A stretch of DNA of 64,000 nucleotides from Bacteroidales bacterium (lineage in GTDB: Bacteria > Bacteroidota > Bacteroidia > Bacteroidales > Rikenellaceae): NCBI GenBank assembly GCA_910575495.1, contig CAJTFS010000003.1, positions 186,001 through 250,000 of the forward strand. The letters run 5' to 3'. Shown here in pieces: positions 1-10,966 of this stretch. Within the stretch, counting starts at the first letter, position 1. The number at the start of each line of letters is the position of its first letter. The position numbers and the translations under genes are program-made. A model generated the notes under the pieces. The model had not been told where the DNA came from. It searched no databases and saw nothing but the letters and a program-made list of their open reading frames with translations.

Positions 1-652
1 CAACCGCCAGACGAACGAAACGATTGCCGTACCTGTCAGCGCTCTCCGTATTCCCGACGAGGTAAAAGGCGTCAAGGAGGCATTGGCCGCAGGCAAAGGC
101 GTCTATTTGGAGGGCATGACTTCCAAGAACGGCAAACTGTTCAATGCCACGATTCAGATCAACGCCGACAAACAAGGATTGGACTTTCACTTCGGCGGAC
201 AGAGGCCGGCACAACGCAACGAACAGCGAAACGGGCAGACGCAAGATGACGGACGCAAGGTCTATATCGGTAAAACGCTGCTCGGACTGCCGATTCTCGA
301 TGAAATGCGGCAGGGCTGGGCACAAAACAAATGGGTGCTGATGGAGGGTCTTACCGACAAGAAAGGCCGCACGTTCAACGCCTACGTCCGGCCGAATCAC
401 GAGAAGGGCAAATACGACTTCCGCCGCACCATAGCCGACAAGTCGCAGATCCACGAAATCAAACCCGCGCACGCATCGGAAACGCAAGTAGCAATCAATT
501 CGGAGGGCAAGACCAACGAAGCGACCAAACACGTTGGCGAGCCGCTGAAAAAGGGTCAGGCCGCACCTGCCGACACAAAACAGCAGGAACAGCAAGAGCA
601 AGGCGAGAACCGCCGTCAACATATCCGCAAACGGTCGGGGATGAAAATGTAA
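1..652 (+). CDS. DUF3945-type ICE protein (5' end outside the window)
   Basis: The reading frame is open from base 2, so the gene starts upstream of the window; only its last roughly 216 codons are visible. Two tandem copies of a short module can be seen, marked by EGMTSKNGKLFNA and EGLTDKKGRTFNA, each followed by a K-x-DF-like ending. This is the repeat typical of DUF3945/DUF4099 proteins found next to topB in Bacteroidetes conjugative elements. The C-terminal 60 residues are Gln/Lys/Glu-rich and probably disordered. The family has no established biochemical role. Position directly upstream of topB supports membership in the ICE accessory operon. Confidence 0.8.
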   Translation, partial: NRQTNETIAVPVSALRIPDEVKGVKEALAAGKGVYLEGMTSKNGKLFNATIQINADKQGLDFHFGGQRPAQRNEQRNGQTQDDGRKVYIGKTLLGLPILDEMRQGWAQNKWVLMEGLTDKKGRTFNAYVRPNHEKGKYDFRRTIADKSQIHEIKPAHASETQVAINSEGKTNEATKHVGEPLKKGQAAPADTKQQEQQEQGENRRQHIRKRSGMKM

Positions 653-689
653 TTCCGACATCCATCGAAATCGGGACTTTCAGTTCTAC

Positions 690-704
690 ACCACTAAATC
701 CACA
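690..704 (+). repeat. 15-nt intercistronic repeat ACCACTAAATCCACA, copy 1
   Basis: This 15-mer lies 7 bases before the topB start codon. The same 15 bases recur at 3022-3036 just before the DUF1896 gene, and their reverse complement is at 2955-2969. The position immediately upstream of two start codons suggests a translational or post-transcriptional signal. Confidence 0.75.
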
Positions 705-711
705 GTAAAAT

Positions 712-2880
712 ATGCAAACTATTCTGACAGAAAAACCGAGCGTGGCACGGGAGATCGCGCGCATCGTCAAGGCGACCCGCCGTGAAACAGGGTACTACAC
801 GGGCGGTGGCTACAACGTAACATGGGCTTTCGGGCATTTGGTGCAACCCGCCCTGCCGGACGGCTACGGCATCAAGGGATTTCACCGCGACAACCGACGA
901 ACGAAGCAAGAGCAGAATCGAACTTGTTCGGATTTTGCCTTGCAAGGAGGAGGAAGAACAACGCTCAACCTGCCGATTATCCCGCCTGTCTTCCAGCTCG
1001 TACCGCGACAGGTCAAAACCGAGAAAGGCTACAAGCCGGACAGCGACGTGGCGGCGCAGATCAAAGTCATCGCGCGGCTGTTCCGCGAAAGTGAGCGCAT
1101 CATCGTTGCGACGGATGCGGGACGCGAAGGCGAACTGATCTTCCGTTACCTGTACGAGTATATCGGCTGCGCCACGCCGTTCGACCGCCTTTGGATCAGC
1201 TCGCTCACAGACAAAGCCATCCGCGAGGGGCTGGAGCGCATCGAGAGCGGCTCGAAGTACGACAACCTCTACTACGCGGCCAAAGCCCGCAGCGAGGCCG
1301 ACTGGCTGGTAGGCATCAACGCCACGCAGGCCATTACGATAGCCGCCGGACGCGGAACGTATTCGCTCGGCCGCGTGCAGACGCCGACACTGGCTATGGT
1401 CTGCGAACGGTATTGGGAGAATAAACGTTTCACGCCCGAATCCGTGTGGCAGGTGCATTTCGCCACACCCGGAACGGGCGCCGATTCGGTCGTCAAGTTC
1501 TCTTCCGTCGAGAAGTGGAAGGAGAAAGCCCCTACCGAAGCTGCTTACAAAGCCCTCGAAGCACAAGAAACGGTAAGTATTACGAAAGTCGAGCGCAAGG
1601 AAACCGTGCAGGAACCGCCCCTGCTTTACGACCTCACGACGCTCCAAAAGGAGGCGAACACCAAGCATGGGTTTTCGGCGGAGAAGACGCTCTCCATCGC
1701 GCAGAAACTCTACGAGGCCAAAGCGATCACCTATCCCCGCACGGGCAGCCGATATATTCCCGAAGATGTTTTCGGGGAGATTCCCGCCCTGCTGCGTACA
1801 CAGAAGAATAACCCCGCATGGGCGAAACGGCTCGCGCTTGTGGGCGACACGCTCTCGCGCCGCAGCGTGGACGACGGCAAAGTTACCGACCACCATGCGC
1901 TGCTGCCGACGGACGTAAAGCCGAAGATGCTTTCAGCCGACGAACAGACCGTGTACGACATGATCGTCGGGCGTATGCTCGAAGCCTTCGCCGAACGCTG
2001 CGTAAAGGATGTAACGACCGTAACGGTTGTATGCGACGGTGTGGAGTACGTCGCCAAAGGGACTATTATCCGTCAGGCGGGCTGGCGCGACATCTATGGC
2101 GAGGAGACGGAGGATACCGTGCTGCCCGAATGGACGGAGGGCATGACGCTTCCTGTCGGCGGCTGTTCAATGACCGAGGGCAAGACCAAACCCAAACCGC
2201 TGCACACGGAAGCGACGCTGTTGGCAGCGATGGAGACGGCAGGCCGCGAGATCGAGGACGACGAAATGCGTCAGGCGCTCGAAACGTGCGGTATCGGCAC
2301 GCCTGCGACCCGCGCGGCGATCATCGAAACGCTCTTTTCGCGAGAGTATATGGTAAGACAGAAAAAGTCGCTCGTGCCGACCGAAAAGGGGCTAGCACTC
2401 TACTCGGTAGTCAAGAATATGCGTATCGCCAACGTGGAGCTGACGGGCGATTGGGAGGCTGCGCTCGCCAAGATCGAGCGGGGCGAGATGCGCGCCGAGA
2501 CCTTCCGCGAGGCAATCGAAAGCTACACCGAGCAGATCACTTCGGAGCTGCTCGCCTCGGACAAGCTCTTTACGCACAAGAGGTCGGATTGCCTCTGCCC
2601 CAAGTGCCGGACGGGACGGATGCAGTTCTACGGTAAGGTCGTGCGCTGCGACAACGACGCGTGCGGACTGCCCGTGTTCCGCATCAAGGCGGGCAAGACG
2701 CTCTCCGACGCGGAGATCACTGAACTGCTGACCAAAGGCCGCACCGAAGTAATCAAAGGCTTCAGCAGCAAGCAGGGCAAGGCGTTCTCCGCCGTCGTCG
2801 CTTTCGATGCGGAGTTCAACACCGTTTTCGAGTTTTCGGAGCAGACGCGTGTGAAAAAATCAACGAAGAGAAAGAAATAA
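712..2880 (+). CDS. topB: DNA topoisomerase III (type IA)
   Basis: This 722-residue enzyme is a type IA topoisomerase, which passes single DNA strands through a transient 5'-phosphotyrosine break. The N-terminal Toprim domain shows LTEKPSVAREIA at residues 5-16 and a later acidic DAGREGE motif. The active-site region reads AKAITYPRTGSRYIP, with the catalytic Tyr in the ITYPRT motif. A GIGTPATRAAIIETL motif and a C-terminal Cys pair region (CLCPKC) resembling a zinc ribbon follow. TopB of this type is a constant part of Bacteroidetes ICE accessory blocks. Residues 62-86 (896-970) have no counterpart in the family pattern I know, where GF-x-R-x-x leads straight into LPIIPP; see the separate repeat entry. 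Confidence 0.95.
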   Translation: MQTILTEKPSVAREIARIVKATRRETGYYTGGGYNVTWAFGHLVQPALPDGYGIKGFHRDNRRTKQEQNRTCSDFALQGGGRTTLNLPIIPPVFQLVPRQVKTEKGYKPDSDVAAQIKVIARLFRESERIIVATDAGREGELIFRYLYEYIGCATPFDRLWISSLTDKAIREGLERIESGSKYDNLYYAAKARSEADWLVGINATQAITIAAGRGTYSLGRVQTPTLAMVCERYWENKRFTPESVWQVHFATPGTGADSVVKFSSVEKWKEKAPTEAAYKALEAQETVSITKVERKETVQEPPLLYDLTTLQKEANTKHGFSAEKTLSIAQKLYEAKAITYPRTGSRYIPEDVFGEIPALLRTQKNNPAWAKRLALVGDTLSRRSVDDGKVTDHHALLPTDVKPKMLSADEQTVYDMIVGRMLEAFAERCVKDVTTVTVVCDGVEYVAKGTIIRQAGWRDIYGEETEDTVLPEWTEGMTLPVGGCSMTEGKTKPKPLHTEATLLAAMETAGREIEDDEMRQALETCGIGTPATRAAIIETLFSREYMVRQKKSLVPTEKGLALYSVVKNMRIANVELTGDWEAALAKIERGEMRAETFREAIESYTEQITSELLASDKLFTHKRSDCLCPKCRTGRMQFYGKVVRCDNDACGLPVFRIKAGKTLSDAEITELLTKGRTEVIKGFSSKQGKAFSAVVAFDAEFNTVFEFSEQTRVKKSTKRKK
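896..970 (+). repeat. In-frame palindromic insert inside topB
   Basis: This 75-bp segment adds 25 codons between HRDN and LPIIPP. It is flanked by CAACC at 891-895 and 966-970, a possible 5-bp target duplication. Its centre folds around GAACTTGTTC (920-929), with outer pairing GCAAG/CTTGC. Its 3' part (GCAAGGAGGAGGAAGAACA) matches the intergenic elements at 35211-35276, 62309-62377, 62621-62690 and 27222-27290. The length is a multiple of three, so the frame is kept. Confidence 0.75.
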
Positions 2881-2954
2881 TGCGTATATTCGCCACTGAA
2901 TTCGCAGACATAGATTGCACCCGCTATCCCGATAGCCGATACCGATTTATTCTC

Positions 2955-3036
2955 TGTGGATTTAGTGGTGGCACTCGGCGGGGACGTCGAGTGCCTTTTT
3001 CGTCTATCCGCTTTTCCATCAACCACTAAATCCACA
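2955..3036 (+). promoter_or_regulatory. Nested hairpins: terminator enclosed by a long inverted repeat
   Basis: TGTGGATTTAGTGGT (2955-2969) is the exact reverse complement of ACCACTAAATCCACA (3022-3036). Between them is a terminator-like hairpin, GGCACTCG (2970-2977) with CGAGTGCC (2988-2995), followed directly by five T. The outer arm ends seven bases before the DUF1896 start. The layout suggests attenuation or differential expression between topB and the genes after it; the mechanism is inferred. Confidence 0.6.
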
Positions 3037-3042
3037 AGAATT

Positions 3043-3483
3043 ATGAATCAGCAAAACAAGCCTGCGGAGCTGTCCTATTACGGGCTTTACCTGTTATCCT
3101 ACCTCAAAGAGAACCATCCCGACAAGGCGCACGACGCGGCCTTCGTCGAGGAGCGCGCCGACCGTGCTGCTGAAGTATTCGAGCAGGCGCGGCACGAGGG
3201 TTATCTGCCCGAAGGAGCGCAGGAGCTGGCGATGGCCGCCCTGTTGGAGGGGCTTCGCTTCTCCAAGTACGACACGATCATCGAGGTGCTATGGAACGAG
3301 TTCCCGGATGAGATCGCCCAAAGCGACGCACCCGTTATCGCGCTCCGACTACTACCCTACGTAGAAGGTATCTTCACGCAATACCCGCTTTCGGACGACT
3401 TCGCCTACTCGTCCGAATACGAGCAGCTCTACACGGAGCTTACGGGAGCCGTCTCGATCATACTCGCAGAAGATGGCATTTAA
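3043..3483 (+). CDS. DUF1896 family protein
   Basis: This 146-residue acidic, helical protein starts with [27 protein letters not shown] and continues with an [10 protein letters not shown] region. It matches the DUF1896 pattern that lies between topB and the large helicase in Bacteroidetes conjugative elements. The start at 3043 follows the ACCACTAAATCCACA repeat. It overlaps the downstream methylase-helicase by 11 bases, so the two are probably translationally coupled. No catalytic motif is visible and no function is established. Confidence 0.8.
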   Translation: MNQQNKPAELSYYGLYLLSYLKENHPDKAHDAAFVEERADRAAEVFEQARHEGYLPEGAQELAMAALLEGLRFSKYDTIIEVLWNEFPDEIAQSDAPVIALRLLPYVEGIFTQYPLSDDFAYSSEYEQLYTELTGAVSIILAEDGI

Positions 3484-6400
3484 CCGTAAAGCCAAGCTGC
3501 GGGACAACATCGAGGCGATACGCACGGCTTTCGAGTTGGACGGTGCACGGCGGGCAGCTACTCCCGAAGAACGGGAACGGCTTGCCCGCTACTGCGGGTT
3601 CGGCGGATTGAAATGTATTCTCAATCCGGCCGCCGATCTGACCGACGCCGTGCAGTGGGCGAAATCCGACCTCGAACTGTTTCCGCTGACGTTGGAACTG
3701 CATAAGTTGATTCGGGAGCACAGCTCCTCCGAGGCGCTGTACAAACAATATGTCGACAGCCTGAAAAGCTCCGTGTTGACGGCATTCTATACACCTCCCG
3801 CCGTTACGGAGGCGTTGGCCGACGTGCTGGACGATTACAACGTGCGCCCGCACCGCCTGCTGGAACCATCCGCAGGACACGGCGCATTCGTCGAGGCGTT
3901 TCTTCGAAAGAACGCCGATGCCGACGTCATGGCCTTTGAAAAAGACCTGCTGACGGGCAAAATCCTCGCGCACCTCTATCCCGACAAGAATGTGCGGACG
4001 GAGGGTTTCGAGCGCATCGAAAAGCCTTTCAACGACTATTTCGATGCAGCCGTCTCCAACATCCCGTTCGGAGACGTGACGGTCTTCGATCCGTCGTTCA
4101 CCGCCAGCGAATCGGTCGGCCGTCGCAGTGCCGCGAAAGCTATTCACAATTACTTTTTCCTCAAAGGGCTGGACGCCGTCCGCGACGGCGGCATCGTGGC
4201 GTTCATCACCTCGCAAGGCGTGATGAACTCCCCGCGCAACGAGGCAGTGCGGCTCGAAATGCTCCGAGAGGCGCACCTCGTCTCTGCGATCCGCCTGCCG
4301 AACAACCTCTTTACCGACTACGCCGGAACAGAGGTCGGAAGCGACCTAATCATCCTGCAAAAGGACACCCATAAAGAGGGGCTGACGGAGGACGAAAAGT
4401 TGTTCGCCCAAACGGGAATGCTGCACGGCGTCAGCACCAACCTCTATTTCATCGAACACGGGGAGCAAATCATCCATACGAGCGCGAAACTGGATACCGA
4501 CCCTTACGGCAAGCCGGCAATGGTTTACGAGCACGATGGCGGTGCAGAGGGCATCGCGACGCAACTGCGTGAGCTGCTCGACCACAACCTGCATGCGCGA
4601 TTAGCTATGCGGCTCTATTCGGGCGGCATTCGGGATGCTCGGCTGCAAGAGCTGCAGGCGGTAAAAGACCCAATGCCGGAACCGCTCCGCCAAACAGAAC
4701 AGCCGGTTATTGCGCCAAGCGAGGAGAAGCCCGAAATCGAGCCTCCCCTTCTGACGCTTTACGACCTGTTCGGCTTCACGCAGGAGGAACGACGCATCGC
4801 CCAGACGGGCGGCAAACCCCGCCGCCGGAGCAACCGCCCCAAGCTGGTGCAGCCGCGTCAGCCGTCGCTGTTCGATACGCCGACACAAACGACAGCGGAA
4901 ACGGCGCAACCCGTCCAGACCGCAACGGCCGAGTATCTCGTCGAGAACGGGATTAAGGAGGACTTGAACCGTCGTATTACCGATGTCGAGCGGCAAATCC
5001 GCGAGGAGGAGGAGGCAAAACTCACGGCGGAAGAGCGGCAACGCAGACACGAAGAGGAGATGAAGCCCCGACCGTTCGACGGGTTATTGGAGCCGCACCT
5101 CCGCGAGGGTTCGCTGGTCAAAGTAGATACCGACGATGCCCGTTATCAGGTCGGCTACCTGAAAGACGTTACCCGCTACGGCGCGACGTTCCATCCGCTC
5201 GATCTGGACAAGGCGCAACAGGCGAAAATTGCGGCCTACATCTCCGTGCGCGACGCTTACGAGCGGCTCTATGCCTATGAAGCCGAGTACCAAGACGAAG
5301 GCGATGCCATGCGCGACGATCTCAACGCTCGTTACGATGAGTTCGTGGCCCGTTACGGCAACCTGAATGCCAAAGCGAACGTCAAGCTCCTGATGATGGA
5401 TGCTTCGGGGCGCGACACCCTCGCATTGGAGCGTTCGGAGAACGGGCAGTTCGTCAAGGCCGACATCTTCGATCATCCCGTAGCGTTCGTCGTGAACGAG
5501 GTTACGCATGTCGATACGCCCGAAGAGGCACTTTCTGCCTCGCTCAACCGCTATGGCAGCGTGAACCTCGACTACATGGAATCCCTCTCGGACAACAGCC
5601 GCGAGGAGTTGATCGACGAGCTGAAAGGGCGCATCTTCTATAATCCGCTTTCCGGCGGTTACGAGATCAAAGACCGTTTTATCGCGGGCAACGTGGTCGA
5701 TAAGGCAGAGCGCATCGAGGCATGGATGGCCGAGAACCCGCACGGCAAAAAGGAACAAGAGGCGCTTACCGCCTTGCAGGAGGCTGCGCCGCGCCCGATC
5801 ACGTTCGACGAGCTGGACTTCAACCTCGGCGAGCGGTGGATACCGACGGGCATCTACTCGGCCTATGCCTCCTACCTGTTCGATACCGACATACGCATCG
5901 GTTATTCGGAGAGCATGGACGACTACGCCGTCAAGTGCAGCGTGCGAAACGCCAAGATTCTCGACCAGTTCTGCGTCAAGGGGTATTACCGCAGCTACGA
6001 CGGTATCGCCCTGCTGAAACACGCCCTCGTGAACACCGTACCCGATATGACCAAGAGCATCGGCAAGGACGAGCACGGCCACGACATCAAAGTGCGCGAT
6101 AGCGAGGGCATACAGCTCGCCAATTCAACAATCGACGAGATCCGAAACGGATTCGCAGAGTGGCTCTCGGAGCAGTCGCAGGAGTTTCAGAAGCGGCTGA
6201 CGGATATATACAACCGCAAGTTCAACTGTTTCGTGCGGCCGCAGTACGACGGTTCGCACCAGACCTTTCCCGACCTCGACCTGAAAGCCCTCGACCGACG
6301 GTTCGGAATCAAGGACGTCTATCAGAGCCAAAAGGATTGCATCTGGATGTTGAAGCAAAACGGCGGCGGCATCTGCGACCACGAGGTCGGCACGGGAAAG

Positions 6401-9082
6401 ACGCTGATCATGTGCGTGGCGGCGCACGAGATGAAGCGGCTGGGACTGGTGCACAAGCCGATGATTATCGGGCTGAAAGCCAACGTTGCGGAGATAGCCG
6501 AGTGTTACCGCACGGCCTACCCGAACGCAAAGATACTCTACGCCTCGGAAAAGGACTTCACGCCCGAAAACCGCGTGCGGTTCTTCAACAACATCAAGAA
6601 CAACGACTACGATTGCGTCATCATGTCGCACGACCAGTTCGGCAAGATTCCGCAGTCGCCCGAATTGCAGCAACGCATCCTGCAAGCCGAGTTAGACACG
6701 GTGGAGGAGAATTTGGAGGTGTTGCGCAGGCAGGGCAAGGATATTTCGCGAGCGATGCTTCGGGGTTTGGAAAAGCGGAAAATCAACCTCTCCGTGAAGC
6801 TGGAGAGTATCGCCCACGCCATCAAGTCGCGCACGGACGACGTGGTGGACTTCAAGCAAATGGGCATCGACCATATCTTCGTGGACGAGAGCCACCAGTT
6901 CAAAAACTTGATGTTCAACACGCGCCACGACCGTGTGGCGGGGCTGGGCAATCAGGACGGCAGTCAAAAGGCGCTCAATATGCTCTATGCCATCCGCACC
7001 ATACAGGAGCGCACGGGCAAGGATTTGGGCGCGACGTTCCTGTCGGGCACGACCATCAGCAACTCGCTGACGGAGTTGTACCTGCTGTTCAAATACCTGC
7101 GCCCAAAAGAGTTGGAACGGCAAAATATCAACTCGTTCGATGCGTGGGCGGCGATCTTCGCCAAGAAATCCACTGATTTCGAGTTCTCGGTAACGAACAA
7201 CATCGTGCAGAAAGAGCGCTTCCGCTACTTCATCAAAGTCCCGGAGCTGGCGGCGTTCTACTCCGAGATTACCGACTACCGCACGGCGGAGGACGTCGGC
7301 GTGGATCGCCCCGACAAGAACGAGGTGCTCCACAACATCCCGCCCACGCCACAGCAGGAGGAGTTCATCGAAAAGCTGATGCAGTTCGCCAAGACGGGCG
7401 ACGCGACGATACTCGGTCGCGCGCCGCTCTCCGAAACGGAGGACAAGGCCAAGATGCTGATCGCAACGGACTACGCCCGCAAGATGGCGCTCGACATGCG
7501 GCTGATCGACCCGAACTACGACGACCATACAGACAACAAAGCGAGCCACTGCGCCCGTATGATTGCAGAATACTACCGCAAGTACGACGCGCAGAAAGGA
7601 ACGCAGTTCGTCTTCTCGGATTTGGGGACGTTTCAGCCGGGGCAGTGGGCCTCTTCGATTGAGCGAGGGCAAAGGGAACTTGTTCCCTCTGCCGAGCAGG
7701 AGAAGAGTAGAACGAAGTTCAACGTGTACAGCGAAATCAAACGCAAGCTCGTGGAGGATTACGGTATTCCCTCCTCGGAGATTCGCTTCATCCAAGAGTG
7801 CAAGACCGACAAGGCGCGCAAGGCCGTTATCGACGCGATGAACGAGGGCAAGGTACGGGTTATTTTCGGCTCGACCTCCATGCTCGGAACGGGCGTCAAT
7901 GCGCAGAAACGAGCCGTCGCGGTGCATCATCTCGACACGCCGTGGCGTCCCTCCGACCTCGCGCAACGCGACGGACGTGCCGTGCGCAAGGGCAACGAGA
8001 TCGCCAAGCTGTTCGCTGGGAACAAGGTCGATGTAATTATCTACGCTGTAGAAAAATCACTCGACAGCTACAAGTTCAACCTGCTGCACTGCAAGCAGAC
8101 GTTTATCTCGCAGCTCAAAAGCGGCGCGATGGGCGCGCGAACCATCGACGAGGGGGCGATGGACGAGAAATCGGGCATGAACTTCTCGGAGTACATGGCT
8201 ATTTTATCCGGTAACACGGACTTGCTCGACAAAGCTCGGTTGGAGAAGAAGGTGGCAGCGTTGGAGAGCGAGCGCAAGTCGTTCCACAAGGCTAAGAGCG
8301 GCTCCGCGTGGAAATTGGAGGAGTACACCAAGACGCTCGCCCACAACAACGACTGCATCGTCAAGATGTCGGCGGACTACGAGACGTTTCTTGCGCGGGT
8401 GCAGACCGACAAGGAGGGCAATAAACTCAACACCTTGCGGCTCGACGGGCTGGATGCCACCGACCACAAGAGCCTCGGTACGCACTTACAAGAGATCGCC
8501 AAAAACGCTACGACGGGCGGCGAGTATCTGCGTATCGGCGAACTGTACGGCTTTCCGATTCTCGTCAAGACCGAATCCGCCCTGAAAGATGGCGTGGAGG
8601 TCAAGCAGAACCGTTTCTTCGTGGAGGGGACGTTCAAGTACACCTACAACAACGGGCAGGTAGCGATGGCCGACACGAAAGCCGCTGCGTCGAATTTCCT
8701 CAACGCTTTGGAGCGTATACCCAAGCTCGTGGAGCAGTATCGGGAGAAGAACGTCGAATACGAACGGGATATTCCGATTTTGCAGCAGACCGTCGGAGGC
8801 GTATGGAAAAAGGAGGACGAGTTGAAGCAGCTGAAATCCGAGGTTGCAGCGTTGGAGCGCAAGATTCAGTTGGAACTGACGCCGCCCAAACCCGAAGCCG
8901 TGCAGGAGCAGCAAGCCGACGGCGGGACGGCACAGACGCAATCGTCGCCGACCGGAGAACGAGCGACAACGGAGCCACCCGCCGATGCGCCGAATAGGTC
9001 GCAATTTCTACGGGAGCATGTGCATGTACTGAGGCCGTTACCAATCATAGCAAATGGACAGGCAAAAGGACTAAAAAGGTAG
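3473..9082 (+). CDS. Giant N6-adenine methylase-like / SNF2-type helicase fusion of ICEs
   Basis: This protein has 1869 residues. The N-terminal third resembles an N6 DNA methylase: [11 protein letters not shown] matches the SAM-binding motif and SNIPFG stands in for the NPPF catalytic motif. A charged, coiled middle part follows. The C-terminal half is a superfamily 2 helicase with Walker A (HEVGTGKT), Walker B (VDESH), and a late [11 protein letters not shown] motif preceded by [15 protein letters not shown]. Such fusions are standard in CTnDOT-like and related elements and are thought to act in element DNA processing or protection; no precise role is proven. Residues of about 1393-1416 are an in-frame insertion. 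The last 60 residues are low complexity. Confidence 0.9.
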   Translation: MAFNRKAKLRDNIEAIRTAFELDGARRAATPEERERLARYCGFGGLKCILNPAADLTDAVQWAKSDLELFPLTLELHKLIREHSSSEALYKQYVDSLKSSVLTAFYTPPAVTEALADVLDDYNVRPHRLLEPSAGHGAFVEAFLRKNADADVMAFEKDLLTGKILAHLYPDKNVRTEGFERIEKPFNDYFDAAVSNIPFGDVTVFDPSFTASESVGRRSAAKAIHNYFFLKGLDAVRDGGIVAFITSQGVMNSPRNEAVRLEMLREAHLVSAIRLPNNLFTDYAGTEVGSDLIILQKDTHKEGLTEDEKLFAQTGMLHGVSTNLYFIEHGEQIIHTSAKLDTDPYGKPAMVYEHDGGAEGIATQLRELLDHNLHARLAMRLYSGGIRDARLQELQAVKDPMPEPLRQTEQPVIAPSEEKPEIEPPLLTLYDLFGFTQEERRIAQTGGKPRRRSNRPKLVQPRQPSLFDTPTQTTAETAQPVQTATAEYLVENGIKEDLNRRITDVERQIREEEEAKLTAEERQRRHEEEMKPRPFDGLLEPHLREGSLVKVDTDDARYQVGYLKDVTRYGATFHPLDLDKAQQAKIAAYISVRDAYERLYAYEAEYQDEGDAMRDDLNARYDEFVARYGNLNAKANVKLLMMDASGRDTLALERSENGQFVKADIFDHPVAFVVNEVTHVDTPEEALSASLNRYGSVNLDYMESLSDNSREELIDELKGRIFYNPLSGGYEIKDRFIAGNVVDKAERIEAWMAENPHGKKEQEALTALQEAAPRPITFDELDFNLGERWIPTGIYSAYASYLFDTDIRIGYSESMDDYAVKCSVRNAKILDQFCVKGYYRSYDGIALLKHALVNTVPDMTKSIGKDEHGHDIKVRDSEGIQLANSTIDEIRNGFAEWLSEQSQEFQKRLTDIYNRKFNCFVRPQYDGSHQTFPDLDLKALDRRFGIKDVYQSQKDCIWMLKQNGGGICDHEVGTGKTLIMCVAAHEMKRLGLVHKPMIIGLKANVAEIAECYRTAYPNAKILYASEKDFTPENRVRFFNNIKNNDYDCVIMSHDQFGKIPQSPELQQRILQAELDTVEENLEVLRRQGKDISRAMLRGLEKRKINLSVKLESIAHAIKSRTDDVVDFKQMGIDHIFVDESHQFKNLMFNTRHDRVAGLGNQDGSQKALNMLYAIRTIQERTGKDLGATFLSGTTISNSLTELYLLFKYLRPKELERQNINSFDAWAAIFAKKSTDFEFSVTNNIVQKERFRYFIKVPELAAFYSEITDYRTAEDVGVDRPDKNEVLHNIPPTPQQEEFIEKLMQFAKTGDATILGRAPLSETEDKAKMLIATDYARKMALDMRLIDPNYDDHTDNKASHCARMIAEYYRKYDAQKGTQFVFSDLGTFQPGQWASSIERGQRELVPSAEQEKSRTKFNVYSEIKRKLVEDYGIPSSEIRFIQECKTDKARKAVIDAMNEGKVRVIFGSTSMLGTGVNAQKRAVAVHHLDTPWRPSDLAQRDGRAVRKGNEIAKLFAGNKVDVIIYAVEKSLDSYKFNLLHCKQTFISQLKSGAMGARTIDEGAMDEKSGMNFSEYMAILSGNTDLLDKARLEKKVAALESERKSFHKAKSGSAWKLEEYTKTLAHNNDCIVKMSADYETFLARVQTDKEGNKLNTLRLDGLDATDHKSLGTHLQEIAKNATTGGEYLRIGELYGFPILVKTESALKDGVEVKQNRFFVEGTFKYTYNNGQVAMADTKAAASNFLNALERIPKLVEQYREKNVEYERDIPILQQTVGGVWKKEDELKQLKSEVAALERKIQLELTPPKPEAVQEQQADGGTAQTQSSPTGERATTEPPADAPNRSQFLREHVHVLRPLPIIANGQAKGLKR
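7649..7720 (+). repeat. In-frame palindromic insert inside the methylase-helicase
   Basis: Twenty-four codons separate the expected QW from [10 protein letters not shown], a join that is direct in related proteins as I remember them. The insert centres on GAACTTGTTC (7676-7685), in a stem GGCAAAGGGAAC / GTTCCCTCTGCC with one mismatch. It continues with GCCGAGCAGGAGAAG and ends CGAAG, like the intergenic elements. The shared GAACTTGTTC begins at codon position 1 here but at codon position 2 in topB, so the two copies encode different peptides. Confidence 0.75.
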
Positions 9083-9137
9083 ATTTTCAAATTATGTGCT
9101 TTCTTTCGGATCACAACAATATGTAAAGAAAAATATC

Positions 9138-9145
9138 TATATTTG
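9138..9145 (+). promoter_or_regulatory. -7 box TATATTTG upstream of the TPR regulator gene
   Basis: TATATTTG matches the Bacteroidetes -7 consensus TAnnTTTG, 20 bases before the start at 9166. I see no convincing TTTG box at the usual distance upstream. Confidence 0.45.
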
Positions 9146-9165
9146 GAATAAATTACGAGTATATT

Positions 9166-10830
9166 ATGAGGTATTTTTTGATAATTCTGTCATTTATCTT
9201 TGCGATGGTTGCTTGTCAATCCAATACAACTATTCAGGAAGAATTATCGCAGGCGGAGGCATATTTACAAAAAACTCCGGATCGTGCTCTGCACATACTG
9301 GAACAGGTTGATCCGTCCCGAATATGGAGAAATAGCATTCGGGCCCGATATGCGCTGCTCTATTCGATGGCACTTGATAAAAACTATATCTTCGTGGAAT
9401 CCGATTCGTTGATTCGGATCGCTCGCGACTTTTACCGCCATTCCAACGATCTGCGAAGTCGTTATTTGTCGAAATTCTATTACGGATTGGTGTTACACAA
9501 TCAGAAAGAAAACGTCGAGGCACTGATCAACTATCTCGAAGCCGAGAGCGATGCTCTGCGGTTAGAGGATCCCTATCTGTTGGGAATGCTGTATAATGAA
9601 ATCAGCGATATCTATAAAAGCCAGTACGATTATCCGAATTCACTGAAATATGCACAAAAGTCATATAAAAATTATCATTTGGCTGGCAAAAATCATCATA
9701 GTTCATATGCATTATACAATATAGGGAAAGCCTATGCGGAGCTTGAACAGCCCGATAGTGCCGAACGCTATTTACTCGCTTCATTGGATATTTCCGAATC
9801 TCTTCGCGATACTGCGATGGCTTCATATACGTTGGCGAATCTGGCCATAACATATATCGCAGATGAAAAGCCGGAAGCAACTATTGCGGCATTATGGAAA
9901 ATTCGCCGGCAATGGCATACGGATTGGAGCTATTCTGAATATACATTCATGGCAACAGCCTATCGAATGATGAATCGTCTCGACAGCGCTCTTCATTACT
10001 TGGGATATGCAAAAATCAAAGCACCGTCCGACCCGCAATCTCAGGCTCAACTGAATATAACGGCCGCACCCATTCATATGAAAACGGGAGCTTATCGACA
10101 AGCTGCGGAGGAATATCGGCACTCGGCCCAGGTTCAGGACTCGCTGGTCCGTATCTCTCTGCGTCAATCGTATGCGAATCTTCATCGGGATTATATCGAA
10201 GAACAACAGCATGCAACATCAAACGCACTATACATAGCACGCCAAAAGCTTGGGTTGATGGCGGCACTGGTAGTTATCATTATTCTGTTCATCGGATATG
10301 TTGCATATGCCAGCAGACGCAAACGACAGCAAATGGAAGTCCAATATATGACAGCAATCGACGACGTACAACAAGCGAATCAGATATTGCTCTTGAGACT
10401 CGAGAGACAAAAGAGAGCTGACACCAAAGGAATGCGCCATCTGATTAAAGATCGTTTCGGCATAGTCAATGAGCTCGCAGCCACGTATTACGAATGTAAA
10501 GGCGCAAACGAACAGAAAGCAATCTTCAATAAGGTGAAAACCATATTGGATACCTATGCTTCGTCCGAAGCCGGTAAGCAAGAGATTGAAGAACTGGTGA
10601 ATGCCTGCTACAACGACGTAATGGCGAAAGTACGGCAAGAGTTACCTTTATTGAAAGGGCCGGAACTGGATCTGCTCCGTTATATTTATGCCGGGTTCTC
10701 GCTGCGCGTCATCAGCCTGTTCACTGGGGATAGCATCAACTACACGGCGGTAAAAAAGTCGCGTCTGAAGGCTAAAATCGCCGCATCCGATGTCCCGTCC
10801 AAAGAGTTATTTATAAATTTAATGTCATAA
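9166..10830 (+). CDS. TPR-containing membrane regulator-like lipoprotein
   Basis: The 554-residue protein begins with a lipoprotein-type signal (IFAMVAC, Cys about residue 18). About 340 residues of helical TPR-like repeats follow (A-x-x-L-x-x-A/S-L patterns, for example SAERYLLASLDIS). One transmembrane segment lies near residues 361-381 (LMAALVVIIILFIGYVAY), then a basic coiled coil, then a cytoplasmic tail ending in a helix-turn-helix-like stretch (LLRYIYAGFSLRVISLFTGDS). This layout is common among Bacteroidales TPR regulators thought to sense envelope signals. The gene is clearly AT-richer than the core genome, consistent with cargo. Ligand and targets are unknown. Confidence 0.7.
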   Translation: MRYFLIILSFIFAMVACQSNTTIQEELSQAEAYLQKTPDRALHILEQVDPSRIWRNSIRARYALLYSMALDKNYIFVESDSLIRIARDFYRHSNDLRSRYLSKFYYGLVLHNQKENVEALINYLEAESDALRLEDPYLLGMLYNEISDIYKSQYDYPNSLKYAQKSYKNYHLAGKNHHSSYALYNIGKAYAELEQPDSAERYLLASLDISESLRDTAMASYTLANLAITYIADEKPEATIAALWKIRRQWHTDWSYSEYTFMATAYRMMNRLDSALHYLGYAKIKAPSDPQSQAQLNITAAPIHMKTGAYRQAAEEYRHSAQVQDSLVRISLRQSYANLHRDYIEEQQHATSNALYIARQKLGLMAALVVIIILFIGYVAYASRRKRQQMEVQYMTAIDDVQQANQILLLRLERQKRADTKGMRHLIKDRFGIVNELAATYYECKGANEQKAIFNKVKTILDTYASSEAGKQEIEELVNACYNDVMAKVRQELPLLKGPELDLLRYIYAGFSLRVISLFTGDSINYTAVKKSRLKAKIAASDVPSKELFINLMS

Positions 10831-10966
10831 AATACTATAATACAATATAATAACTTCATGAATCAGATTTGAGCGCATTGAAACCACTCAAAATCAATAC
10901 TTTATAACGTCGTAATAATTACACCCGCAGGCTATGTTGTAATTATTTAGCAATCAACATATTACC

